A stretch of 33,466 bases of DNA from Clostridiaceae bacterium DTU079 (GCA_001512505.1 LFSC01000039.1:1-33466), one strand, 5' to 3'. Shown: positions 16,977-24,792, counted from the stretch's first letter. The notes: generated from the sequence alone by a model not told the origin. A program made the numbers and translations.

Positions 16977-19787
16977 TTATTTATATACATCCTTTGAGAA
17001 TCTGTCCACACGCCATACCCCGTCTTCTCCCTTTACAAGAATTACTCTAAAACCGACGACATTGCCTAAATCGCCAAAATAAAATGATAAATCCCTATCA
17101 TACAGTTTTTCTCTAACGGAAACATCAAATTCTAACTCTGTCTCTTGCCTTTTGACACAAGCTACTATACTTTTTAAACTGGCTCCGCCAAGTTCTTTTA
17201 AGCTTTTATTTTTAGTAACTTTATTTTTGGTATTAAAGATATAGTCGTTTTTGTGGAGTTCGGTTGACAGGGCAGCCATTCTTTCATAATCGTATTTCTC
17301 CAAAGCGTCAAAATATTCAGTTACGACCTTATACGCTTCCCGTTCTTGGCCCTCCATAGCATAAAGGCTGGGTATGTATATGTTCTCCCTAAGCACCCAT
17401 CCATGATTGACGTGATTTTTTTCATAGTATACCCATTCATCTTTTTCCTGTACAATGTCAACAAAAGATCCCGATGGAATCTCAAGCCTATGCGAAGAAG
17501 TTATACCCGGCTCACCATAGACACTTGCTCCGCTTTTTAAAATTCCCTGGTTATAATAAATCTCCGGTTCAGGCAATGAATAGGTACTGTTATCCACCCA
17601 TCCTATCTTTCTCAACCAACCGTCATTACGGCCCATATAAGCTATATATACACAGCTTTTATCTTCCTCCCTGATTAATATCTTTAGCAAATTGCCTCTT
17701 TTGGCAACAACCTCTCCGACAGTCACCCTGTCTGTAGTCACTATTCCATAGTTGTCACTAAAACGCTCTATCTCATCCAAACCCATTAGGTTTGTTTTCT
17801 TAATCCATTTGTAGCTGTATTTTCCTTCTGCATTAAGTTCTTTGCACTTAGCCCATTCGTCATATAAAGCCGTAACCAATACTACGTCACCGTATTTATA
17901 AGTACCAATGCTTTGAAAATCATATCCCGGACCTTCCTTCGCAATGCAATTATTGAGCACAACACTTTCAAACTCATGATTGTCCGGATATTCATCCTCC
18001 GGTTCAATCTCAACAAAACTGCATTTTTTATAAAGGGGACTTTCCTTTATAATATCCAGCGCCTTTCCTGTACTGTTATAAAGCTTAACATCCTTAACAT
18101 CGGATACGGTATCGGCAACTACAATATACCCGCCTTGCCTGGAAACCGTGTCTTTTACAACCGTTCCATCTTCATAAACTATTTGAATCTGACTGATTTT
18201 CTTTTCTTCCTCTTTTATTCTGCCACAAACAATTTGCTTATCCCCATCCACCGTTGAATATGTTGCAAAGTAAGGTAAATATGATCTTAATCCCGAAGTT
18301 ACTGCTTCAACGATAAATTCATCATTTATCAATAATAAATTCGGAAAATCCCAGTTCTGCCCCTCCTGATTATATTTTTCCGCCAAAACAAGATAACCGT
18401 CCCCATATTTATCTACTTCCAAAATAATATTTAACTTAACAAGCATTTTTAAGGTATCCGGCTCATGTTTTATGTAATAATGGGCAACAGCCTTTTTAAG
18501 GGCATCATATTCCTCCGATGATATCATATCAAGTTTATAAACCGGCTGCTCCTTTTGCAGGTGTCCATCGGTCAACAATACCAATATAAAAACCACCAAC
18601 ACCAAGGCAGCGACTGAAATTATCCAAATACCGGGTTTCTTAAAATTCACAATTCCCTTTACCCTGCTTTTTACATTGCTTTCGCCAAAAGCCGGAAATC
18701 CACTGCCCAATATTGAGTTTTGCCTTTCTGCAAGGCTTATCAATACTGATGCATATTCTTTTCGAATGTCCTCTTCAAACACAGTTATTACTTTGTCATC
18801 GCACGACATCTCCATGTCCTTTTGAGACAGGATGTAGCAAAGCCATATAACCGGATTAAACCAGTATATGCATAAAACCAGCATCGATATCAGTTTTATT
18901 ATGTAGTCAAACCTCTTTATGTGCACAAGCTCATGCATGATTATATACTTTAAATCCTGCTCACTGCTTTCTATAATGAGCCTTGACGGAAGCATAATGC
19001 GGGGGTTGATCAGCCCATGTACAAAAGGAGTGTCTATCCTATCGGAGCTGAAAATCTTCACACTGCGTTTAAGCCTAAGCTTTTCCTTGCAGAAATCCAA
19101 TAAATCGATTCTTTCATGCAAAACCGCTTCTTCCAATTTCTTTGCCGTCCTAAAGTATAGAAACGCTCCAAAGAGAAGTAAACTTACTGCTCCCACAATC
19201 CATATCCATGAACCTACAGAAATGAGCATCTTTACAGCATCAGAGAAAGTATTTGAAGGTACATTTGAGGTGTTTTCGGAAAAAGAATGGGCTTTGTTTT
19301 CCTCTAATGCATTGTTTTCTAAATTTTCCATCGTTGCTTTCTTGGTAATATCCTCAAAATTGACATCCGGTAAAACATCATAACCCAGCTCACGGTTATC
19401 CTGCTTTCGACTTTCCTCCCCGGCAACAGTTCCGTTTATATTATACGTATCATGTTCAAAGCCGTTTGTGTTCGTAATGGTACTGTTTATATTTTGCCCA
19501 AAGCTTCCATGTCTTTGCAAATTACCCTTCTGATATTGCTGTTCTTGCGTCTCCTGTGTATTCCGTATGAATATCACATCCGGCATTGATATAACATTAT
19601 AGATACTGAACATCGACGGAAGGAAAAAAGGGCAAACCAATCTCAAAAGCACTATGGACCACAGTGTATAAATAAAAATCCTGGGCATCTTTTTTCCCGC
19701 TATTCCTCTGAATAACACAATCAAAACAGCAGCCACCGATGCCGATATGCTCATATTTATTATAGCTTTAAAGACAGTCTCCAACAT
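16977..19787 (-). CDS. BlaR1-type M56 sensor protease, copy 2, with SH3b and NTF2-like sensor region
   Basis: This 936-residue membrane protein has helices near 12-30, 38-58, 195-215 and 395-415. The M56 zinc protease domain carries HELVH at 285-289 and the conserved NPVIWLCYILSQKDMEMSCDDK. After the last helix an outside region of about 500 residues replaces the penicillin-binding domain of true BlaR1. It has a beta-rich segment, an SH3b-like domain (NCIAKEGPGYDFQSIGTYKYGD...), a second SH3b-like segment (ILKSGASVYGEPG...GWVLRENIYIP), and a C-terminal NTF2/DUF4878-like domain (EAYKVVTEYFDALEKYDYERM...GVWRVDRF). SH3b domains usually bind peptidoglycan, so cell-wall sensing is inferred. ATG 19787 follows GGGGAG. 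Its own repressor gene is reduced to a stub (19789-19851); the next gene encodes an intact BlaI. Confidence 0.88.
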   Translation of the reverse strand: MLETVFKAIINMSISASVAAVLIVLFRGIAGKKMPRIFIYTLWSIVLLRLVCPFFLPSMFSIYNVISMPDVIFIRNTQETQEQQYQKGNLQRHGSFGQNINSTITNTNGFEHDTYNINGTVAGEESRKQDNRELGYDVLPDVNFEDITKKATMENLENNALEENKAHSFSENTSNVPSNTFSDAVKMLISVGSWIWIVGAVSLLLFGAFLYFRTAKKLEEAVLHERIDLLDFCKEKLRLKRSVKIFSSDRIDTPFVHGLINPRIMLPSRLIIESSEQDLKYIIMHELVHIKRFDYIIKLISMLVLCIYWFNPVIWLCYILSQKDMEMSCDDKVITVFEEDIRKEYASVLISLAERQNSILGSGFPAFGESNVKSRVKGIVNFKKPGIWIISVAALVLVVFILVLLTDGHLQKEQPVYKLDMISSEEYDALKKAVAHYYIKHEPDTLKMLVKLNIILEVDKYGDGYLVLAEKYNQEGQNWDFPNLLLINDEFIVEAVTSGLRSYLPYFATYSTVDGDKQIVCGRIKEEEKKISQIQIVYEDGTVVKDTVSRQGGYIVVADTVSDVKDVKLYNSTGKALDIIKESPLYKKCSFVEIEPEDEYPDNHEFESVVLNNCIAKEGPGYDFQSIGTYKYGDVVLVTALYDEWAKCKELNAEGKYSYKWIKKTNLMGLDEIERFSDNYGIVTTDRVTVGEVVAKRGNLLKILIREEDKSCVYIAYMGRNDGWLRKIGWVDNSTYSLPEPEIYYNQGILKSGASVYGEPGITSSHRLEIPSGSFVDIVQEKDEWVYYEKNHVNHGWVLRENIYIPSLYAMEGQEREAYKVVTEYFDALEKYDYERMAALSTELHKNDYIFNTKNKVTKNKSLKELGGASLKSIVACVKRQETELEFDVSVREKLYDRDLSFYFGDLGNVVGFRVILVKGEDGVWRVDRFSKDVYK

Positions 19788-19788
19788 T

Positions 19789-19851
19789 TTAGGACTCCCC
19801 TTTGTGCCGTTCTATTATCTTTTTCAACTCATCATTATTGAACGGACTTAT
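19789..19851 (-). pseudogene. Remnant of a blaI gene (last 21 codons) before sensor copy 2
   Basis: The in-frame tail ISPFNNDELKKIIERHKGES-stop matches the C-terminus of the intact BlaI at 16553 (LSPDEIEELKKIIEQHGKES-stop). It has the same TAA-A-ATG junction to the sensor gene. Upstream of 19851 the similarity stops and AT-rich DNA begins, so the DNA-binding part was lost. This marks the breakpoint of a tandem duplication/deletion. Confidence 0.8.
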
Positions 19852-20036
19852 ATTAATTGAACCAAAATCTTTAATGAATTAATTGATTTCAATATAACTA
19901 TAATCTCCAATATTAATTAGATTTAACGTATTAAACCTATCTATAATTAGTTTAATTCATTAAACCTTTACTGTCAATATTTATTGGAAATATTCATAAT
20001 AATTTATTTGATTTTGTTATTGTGATAAAAACCTTA
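19852..20036. other. AT-rich non-coding segment at the duplication breakpoint
   Basis: This very AT-rich stretch is built from repeated TTAAT/ATTAA words. It contains a 13-bp perfect inverted repeat, TTTAATGAATTAA (19870-19882) and its complement (19952-19964). It must hold any promoter for sensor copy 2, but no confident -35/-10 pair stands out. Repressor operators are possible. Confidence 0.5.
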
Positions 20037-20292
20037 TTAAGATTCAGGAAGAAGACAAGTTCCGAAAAGGCAAAAAGCAAAGCATACAGTGGTAACCAGG
20101 GAAATTGTAAATAATTTAGAAGAGAAATGCGAAATAAAGCATAGAAAAACTCCAGACAATTCTAATAAAATAGAAACTACTATTATAAAATATATTGAAA
20201 GGCTGAATAAGTTGAAATTAACCATATTATCAGAGAATCAAAAAACTACATCGGTATTGCCAAAGCATAGCTTGGCCAATTTTATTAGATAG
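20037..20292. other. Unassigned segment with weak overlapping ORFs
   Basis: A charged plus-strand frame (to 20292, about 83 codons open from 20041, no ATG and no ribosome site) overlaps a hydrophobic 62-codon minus-strand frame (20225-20037, ATG without ribosome site). I recognise neither. The plus frame could be the 3' fragment of a lost gene. No function is proposed. Confidence 0.2.
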
Positions 20293-20367
20293 GACAGGGG
20301 ATATATAGATTTTAAACCGTTTATTAATCTGACAAAGCCCAAATCTTTAGATATTTCAATTGCCTAT

Positions 20368-20886
20368 TTAGATGGATAACAAACTTTGAAGCCTAATGAT
20401 ACTTCTTCCTCTGCCAATGCTGAAAGTTTCTTTGAATGCACAGCATTTATCCATAAAATTAACTATAAGGCTCTCCCAGTATCTGGGGAAAGGAAATGTT
20501 AAAGGCCACATGTGCTTGGAAATTATATCCTTTTCTAATTTATTCAATCGGAAATACTTGTTTGCATTCTCCAATGCAACATACGGATGCTTCAATCCGT
20601 GCAGACCCTTGTATGGTTTATCCTTGTGCCAGTCATACAAAAAGAAATCATGCAAAAGCCCACCCCTGGCTGCTGAACGGTAATCAAAGCCCAGTCGTCT
20701 GCAAACAAGATAACTATAATATGAAACATAGAGGCAGTGTTCAAGACAAGTAACCTTGCCATGCTGCATAAAGCCACTCATGCTCCTGACCCTTTGATCT
20801 TCAATCAAATCACGTATGCAATTAAGATACTCTATATCAACAGAATCGTTCTGCCCGAGTATATGTGAAGTAAACCAAACTATAAT
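20368..20886 (-). CDS. HD-domain phosphohydrolase-like protein with a non-standard start codon
   Basis: The predicted metal-dependent HD hydrolase has HGKVTCLEHCLYVSYYS, then ARGGLLHDFFLYDWH with the H-D pair, GLHGLKHPYVALENA, and DIISKHMWPLTFPFPRYWES. Substrate unknown. The only standard start is TTG 20808, which has no ribosome site and would cut conserved N-terminal sequence. The frame is open 31 codons further upstream. A strong ribosome site, AAGGAGC (20900-20894), precedes ATT/ATA codons at 20889, 20886 and 20883, with no ATG, GTG or TTG between there and 20808. ATT 20886 (7-base spacer) is given as the probable start. AUU starts are rare but known (infC), so this may instead be a gene that lost its ATG. 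Confidence 0.75.
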   Translation of the reverse strand: MIVWFTSHILGQNDSVDIEYLNCIRDLIEDQRVRSMSGFMQHGKVTCLEHCLYVSYYSYLVCRRLGFDYRSAARGGLLHDFFLYDWHKDKPYKGLHGLKHPYVALENANKYFRLNKLEKDIISKHMWPLTFPFPRYWESLIVNFMDKCCAFKETFSIGRGRSIIRLQSLLSI

Positions 20887-21186
20887 AATAATTGCTCCTT
20901 ACTTTAGTATAATAAATTATTAATCCTACGGTCTTTAAAAGCTCCCATACAACCTTTAACACCGGCAATTCAGGTTCAATGTCTTTTCATCCAAAGAACA
21001 ATACGTGTACCTGAACTCAATTACATCATACAATTTTCATTTACAATTAATTATATATTTATATTGTATATTTATTTATCGTCATTGTAAACAAGCTTTT
21101 AAACTAATTTATATTGTTTTTCCTATAAAATTAAAACTATATTATTCTATAACAATGGAAGTACCTTGGATATAAGTCCTATTGGC
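20887..21186. other. Intergenic region between the divergent HD and cupin genes
   Basis: About 300 bases of AT-rich DNA separate the two genes. It includes the HD gene ribosome site (20894-20900) and a possible minus-strand -10 box TATACT near 20910. I see no gene or RNA here. Confidence 0.4.
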
Positions 21187-21213
21187 ACTAATATAAACCT
21201 AATGCATAAGATA
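21187..21213 (+). promoter_or_regulatory. Possible sigma-K-type (late sporulation) promoter of the cupin gene
   Basis: AC (21187-21188) followed after 16 bases by CATAAGATA (21205-21213) fits the sigma-K pattern (AC, 16-17 bases, CATAnnnTA). An overlapping TATAAT (21212-21217) lacks a good -35 box. The coat-like N-terminus of the product makes a sporulation promoter plausible, but the match is short. Confidence 0.35.
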
Positions 21214-21242
21214 TAATAAAACCCATGAAAGGAACGATGGAA

Positions 21243-21860
21243 ATGTATAACAATTATAACAATTATCCGTGTGCTTACCCAGCCAATATACCTATGTACA
21301 TCCCAAATAATATGTACAATAACTGTAATCCATACCCATGTCCATACTACATTAACCCTCAAGCATATTACCCGTACTACCCGACACAATTTCCCGAAGA
21401 TTATATACCCTTTCCGGAAAAAAAAGATAATAAATCTCCCGTAAGATTGAAGGATTACGGTCCAAACCCCTTTGTAGTCAATATCGAAGATGCTACAAAG
21501 CAAAATAATAATTTTCGAACCGCATTATGGACAGGTGAACATTTACAGTTGACCCTAATGAGTATCAATGTCGGTGAAGACATAGGTTTGGAAATTCACC
21601 CCAATACAGATCAATTTATTCGAATTGAAGAAGGTCAAGGCCTTGTTAAAATGGGTGATAAACGGGATAAGCTTGATTTTGAGAAAAAAGTAAGTGATGA
21701 CTCTGTGGTTATCATACCTGCCGGCAAGTGGCACAATCTAACTAACACCGGCAACAAACCCCTTAAACTATACTCAATTTATGCACCACCACAGCACCCG
21801 CACGGCACAGTTCATAAAACAAAAGCTGAAGCAGAAGAAGCGGAAAGGTGCCACTGCTAA
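21243..21860 (+). CDS. Cupin-domain protein with Tyr/Asn/Pro-rich, coat-like N-terminus
   Basis: Residues 1-55 are rich in Tyr, Asn, Pro and Cys (MYNNYNNYPCAYPAN...), like exposed spore-coat proteins. Residues 75-195 form one cupin barrel with metal-ligand motifs GLEIHPNTDQFIRIEEGQG and PAGKWHNLTNTG, followed by HPHGTVH. The C-terminus is an acidic tail ending CHC. Small cupins of this kind are isomerases, storage or coat proteins; the reaction is not predictable. ATG 21243 is preferred because AAAGGA is spaced about 9 bases from it; in-frame ATGs at 21225 and 21237 are less well placed. It is the only plus-strand gene besides the transposase. A large stem-loop separates it from the convergent ybjQ gene. 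Confidence 0.85.
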   Translation: MYNNYNNYPCAYPANIPMYIPNNMYNNCNPYPCPYYINPQAYYPYYPTQFPEDYIPFPEKKDNKSPVRLKDYGPNPFVVNIEDATKQNNNFRTALWTGEHLQLTLMSINVGEDIGLEIHPNTDQFIRIEEGQGLVKMGDKRDKLDFEKKVSDDSVVIIPAGKWHNLTNTGNKPLKLYSIYAPPQHPHGTVHKTKAEAEEAERCHC

Positions 21861-21878
21861 AGAGAATTTCTCCCCCAT

Positions 21879-21912
21879 CCGTCAGGGAAATCTCCCTGTA
21901 TTTCCCTGACGG
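21879..21912. terminator. Stem-loop between convergent cupin and ybjQ genes
   Basis: CCGTCAGGGAAA (21879-21890) and TTTCCCTGACGG (21901-21912) form a perfect 12-bp stem with a 10-base loop. No T run follows on either strand, so it may act as a 3'-end or processing hairpin for both genes and not as a classic terminator. Confidence 0.6.
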
Positions 21913-21923
21913 ACGGATACATA

Positions 21924-22243
21924 TTACTCAACAACCACTGCAGTGCCGGAAGCAGTTACCATAAGCATATTACCGCCCTGCCCCAGCACTTCATAATCAA
22001 TATCAACTCCGACAATGGCGTTAGCACCGATGTCGATTCCTCTTTTTGCCATCTCCTGGAGTGCTTCCTCTCTTGCCTTAATCAGTTCTCCCTCATAGGA
22101 TCCGGAACGTCCCCCAAAAATATTGGTCAACCCGGCTGCAAAATCCTTGATAAAGTTTACTCCGGATATTACCTCACCGAAACGATTCCTTTATACTCCA
22201 CTATTTTCTTGCCTTCTATACTTGGCGTTGTTGTAATTATCAT
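21924..22243 (-). pseudogene. ybjQ: YbjQ/DUF74-family protein, broken by a 1-base deletion
   Basis: The family is a conserved, small (about 105 residues) oligomeric protein of unknown function. The first frame starts at ATG 22243 with AAGGAGG upstream and encodes [22 protein letters not shown], then runs into VR-stop. The second frame continues with [15 protein letters not shown] and [17 protein letters not shown] to the normal C-terminus at 21924. Restoring one G in TCGGTGAGG (around 22176-22179, expected TCGGGTGAGG) rejoins them into a full-length protein. Without it only a 68-residue downstream piece from 22130 could be made, with no ribosome site. A -10-like TATAGTATAAT precedes the gene. 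This is a real mutation or a sequencing error. Confidence 0.85.
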
Positions 22244-22342
22244 TTCACTGCCTCCTTTTCTTAATTATACTATATAGTTTATGATCCAGAAATTCTAATA
22301 CATTAATATCAATTAATTTTATTAATGAATGTATATACTGTT

Positions 22343-24355
22343 CTACGGACTACCATATTTAGCTTTGGTTGTTAACGTAATTTCACCGTTTTTATATACA
22401 ATATCCGAAATGAATTTATCTTTTCTCATCTCAAAATCCACCGGACTTTTCATATTGGATATATCGGCAGTATATAATGATAATCCTCCATTTTGGTTAT
22501 TGGTTACAATCATGTCTTCAGAGAATTGCGCATATTCGAAAGTAATTACCTGTTTAATCTTGGGGTCAAAATAGGCAACTTGTGAACGGTGAAGCCCGGA
22601 TCCAAATGAAAAAGTAAAGTACAGCTCTTTCAAACCGTCACCATTCATATCGCAAAGTGCCATACTGGTTACTCCCCATCCTCCAAACCACTCACCCATG
22701 GGGTATACTTCTCCGTCATAAAGCAGAAAAGATGCACAGGAGATATCAAATTTAAAAACCGAATAGCCACTCCTTTTCTTTATATTCTCCGGAGTTATAT
22801 TATAACATAGAGATATGCTATTACTTGAGTCATTTTCATATGTTATTGTAGAATCTTTAATCAGAGCCAAAAACTCCTCTACACCTTCCTTTGTACCAAT
22901 CATACTAAACTCTTCATCATATTCCCGGTTATCTTCTGCTTGCTGTTTGTCTGCCTCCAATTTAAATTCGGTCAATAGACCATCTCTAAGCTTTTTTATC
23001 TTGTTAATATACCATATCTCGTTGTTACCAAAAAGTTTTGCTAGCCATACCTCATCGTCCAGAAAAAATAATCTGTAATCATCTTCACCGGACTCACTGG
23101 TCAGTTTGTACTGATACCGCTTTTTGTATTTGGAAATACCGGGAATATACCCATAATCACCGATCAAATCCTTATATATCTGCTCATCCAGTTCGGTTTT
23201 CTCATAACTCACTGGAATTTCATGTCTATCGCCTGATTCATTGGCAATAACAAAAGAATCCTCGGTAAAAGCATAGTACTCCTTATACGATTCATTGGGG
23301 ATATATTGAATAAATCCATGAGAATAAAGACGTTTTTCAAAGCTATAAATGCCATAGAGCTCCTCCGGGATATCTGTGCTTTCCTTTGCCGGATTGGCTG
23401 CACATGCCGCAGCAGCTAAAGCGCATATTGCTATGGCAGTAACGGTAACTCCTTTTCCGGGTTTCTTAAAGCGCAAAACATTTTTAATCCGTTCTTTTAT
23501 GCTTGATTCCCCAAAAGCAAGAGGACTTGCTACCGGTATTCGGCGATTCGCTGCAAAAGACAGCAAGGAATTGCTGTATTCCCGTTTAAGATCTTCAGAG
23601 GTTTCCGACAACACCTTTTCATCACAGCTCATCTCCATGTCCTTCGACATCATTGCAAAGGCAATCCACACCAAAGGGTTAAACCAGTAAACGATCAAGA
23701 CACCAAAGCTAATCAATTTAATCAAATGGTCTTTACGCTTGAGGTGATATTCTTCATGCCTTAAAATATAATCTTGCTCGCGTTCGCTAAGTCCGAAAGG
23801 AATAAAAATTCTCGGACGGAAAATACCGAAAATAAAAGGTGACCGTATTTTATCCGATTCAAAAATATTGTCTTTGAGGCGGATAGCAGTTGCAACACGC
23901 CGGTTCAACCGTATATACGTAATTACACTGTATGCAAGAAGTACGGCAATTCCAATACACCAAAGAATTGTGCCTATCAGTATCCATTTTTCCATAGGAC
24001 TCACACTGCTTTGCAGATTAGGTTCGGGCAAAGTTTCGTTTATCATAGAATTCATAATAGGAATACCTGTTGTTATGTTTGCAGACTCCATATTCCCTAA
24101 TTCCATAGGAATATAGTTTAGAGCTCTCTGACCTTCTCTTTGCGCCGTTGTCATGTCAAAAAGTCTTAACTGAAATATGCTGAATATGGAGGAAAAGGAC
24201 ACCGGACAAACCAAACGGAAAAGAACCACAGACCATAAAAAGTAGGAATATTTTTTAGGAAACCTTTTTAAGAGTAACCGTATGATAAGTACCGCAAGGA
24301 TGACATATCCGGCTGTAATGCTCATGTTTAATATCTTTAAAAACAGCATTTCCAT
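22343..24355 (-). CDS. BlaR1-type M56 sensor protease, third system
   Basis: This 670-residue membrane protein has N-terminal helices (about 6-30, 38-55), a polar loop, a third helix near 125-145 and an M56 zinc protease domain with HEEYH and NPLVWIAFAMMSKDMEMSCDEK. A fourth helix at about 310-325 ends in LAAAACAANPAKES, which resembles a lipobox. The outer C-terminal region is unrelated to penicillin-binding domains and differs from copies 1 and 2. It contains a calcium-loop-like DMNGDGLKELYF segment as in FG-GAP/VCBS repeats. The gene overlaps the upstream blaI stop (ATGA). Three ATGs compete (24361, 24355, 24349); 24355 is 7 bases after AAGGAGG and is chosen. Its signal is unknown. Confidence 0.88.
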   Translation of the reverse strand: MEMLFLKILNMSITAGYVILAVLIIRLLLKRFPKKYSYFLWSVVLFRLVCPVSFSSIFSIFQLRLFDMTTAQREGQRALNYIPMELGNMESANITTGIPIMNSMINETLPEPNLQSSVSPMEKWILIGTILWCIGIAVLLAYSVITYIRLNRRVATAIRLKDNIFESDKIRSPFIFGIFRPRIFIPFGLSEREQDYILRHEEYHLKRKDHLIKLISFGVLIVYWFNPLVWIAFAMMSKDMEMSCDEKVLSETSEDLKREYSNSLLSFAANRRIPVASPLAFGESSIKERIKNVLRFKKPGKGVTVTAIAICALAAAACAANPAKESTDIPEELYGIYSFEKRLYSHGFIQYIPNESYKEYYAFTEDSFVIANESGDRHEIPVSYEKTELDEQIYKDLIGDYGYIPGISKYKKRYQYKLTSESGEDDYRLFFLDDEVWLAKLFGNNEIWYINKIKKLRDGLLTEFKLEADKQQAEDNREYDEEFSMIGTKEGVEEFLALIKDSTITYENDSSNSISLCYNITPENIKKRSGYSVFKFDISCASFLLYDGEVYPMGEWFGGWGVTSMALCDMNGDGLKELYFTFSFGSGLHRSQVAYFDPKIKQVITFEYAQFSEDMIVTNNQNGGLSLYTADISNMKSPVDFEMRKDKFISDIVYKNGEITLTTKAKYGSP

Positions 24356-24357
24356 GT

Positions 24358-24720
24358 TCATCCCTCCTTGTGGGCATCAATCAAGCGTTTTATCTCTTCG
24401 GCTTCCTTTTCCGAAAGCGTTTTACCGCCCAGAAACGATGCAATAAACTTTGGAAGTGAACCATCAAAGGTTTTTTCAACAAAGTACTCGCTCTCGTATG
24501 CCTGAACCTTTTCCTTAGGTATGACAGAGGTTACAATGGTATCCTCATTTTTTAAAAATCCCTTCTCACACATCTTTCGCAATACAGTATATGTGGTGGA
24601 CTTTTTCCAGCCAAGCTTCTCAGCACATAAGGTTACAAGCTTCCCCGATGCCACCGGCTCATTTTCCCATACCACCTGCATAAACCTATAGTCGCTTTCG
24701 CAAAGCTTCAGGTTTTCCAT
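24358..24720 (-). CDS. BlaI/MecI-family repressor, third system
   Basis: The 120-residue winged-helix repressor has ESDYRFMQVVWENEPVASGKLV and GWKKSTTYTVLRKMCEKGFL as the DNA-binding part, and LSEKEAEEIKRLIDAHK as the dimer helix. ATG 24720 is chosen over in-frame codons to 24792 because GGGGAGGG precedes it by 6 bases. The longer frame would also run through the operators. Its stop overlaps the sensor gene start, so the two are translated together. Two dyads upstream (24739-24780) are the likely binding sites for autorepression. Confidence 0.93.
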   Translation of the reverse strand: MENLKLCESDYRFMQVVWENEPVASGKLVTLCAEKLGWKKSTTYTVLRKMCEKGFLKNEDTIVTSVIPKEKVQAYESEYFVEKTFDGSLPKFIASFLGGKTLSEKEAEEIKRLIDAHKEG

Positions 24721-24738
24721 TCCCATCCCTCCCCTATA

Positions 24739-24792
24739 GTCTATAACTATAAACCACATTTTAAGTTTATAACTATAGACCAGATTTGTCAA
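24739..24792 (-). promoter_or_regulatory. Promoter with two dyad operators for the third blaI-blaR1 operon
   Basis: On the minus strand TTGACA (24792-24787), 17 bases, TAAACT (24769-24764) forms the promoter. Two 16-bp dyads follow the form GTYTATA-AC-TATARAC, at 24739-24754 and 24765-24780 (half-sites GTTTATA/TATAGAC), with centres 26 bp apart. The second dyad fills the -35/-10 spacer and reaches the -10 box; the first lies just downstream. This arrangement fits cooperative repression by BlaI dimers. Confidence 0.7.

Noticed and set aside
20037-20225. Small hydrophobic minus-strand membrane peptide
   Set aside because: Its hydrophobicity can be explained as the complement of Lys/Glu/Asn-rich codons, and there is no ribosome site; kept only as an unassigned segment.
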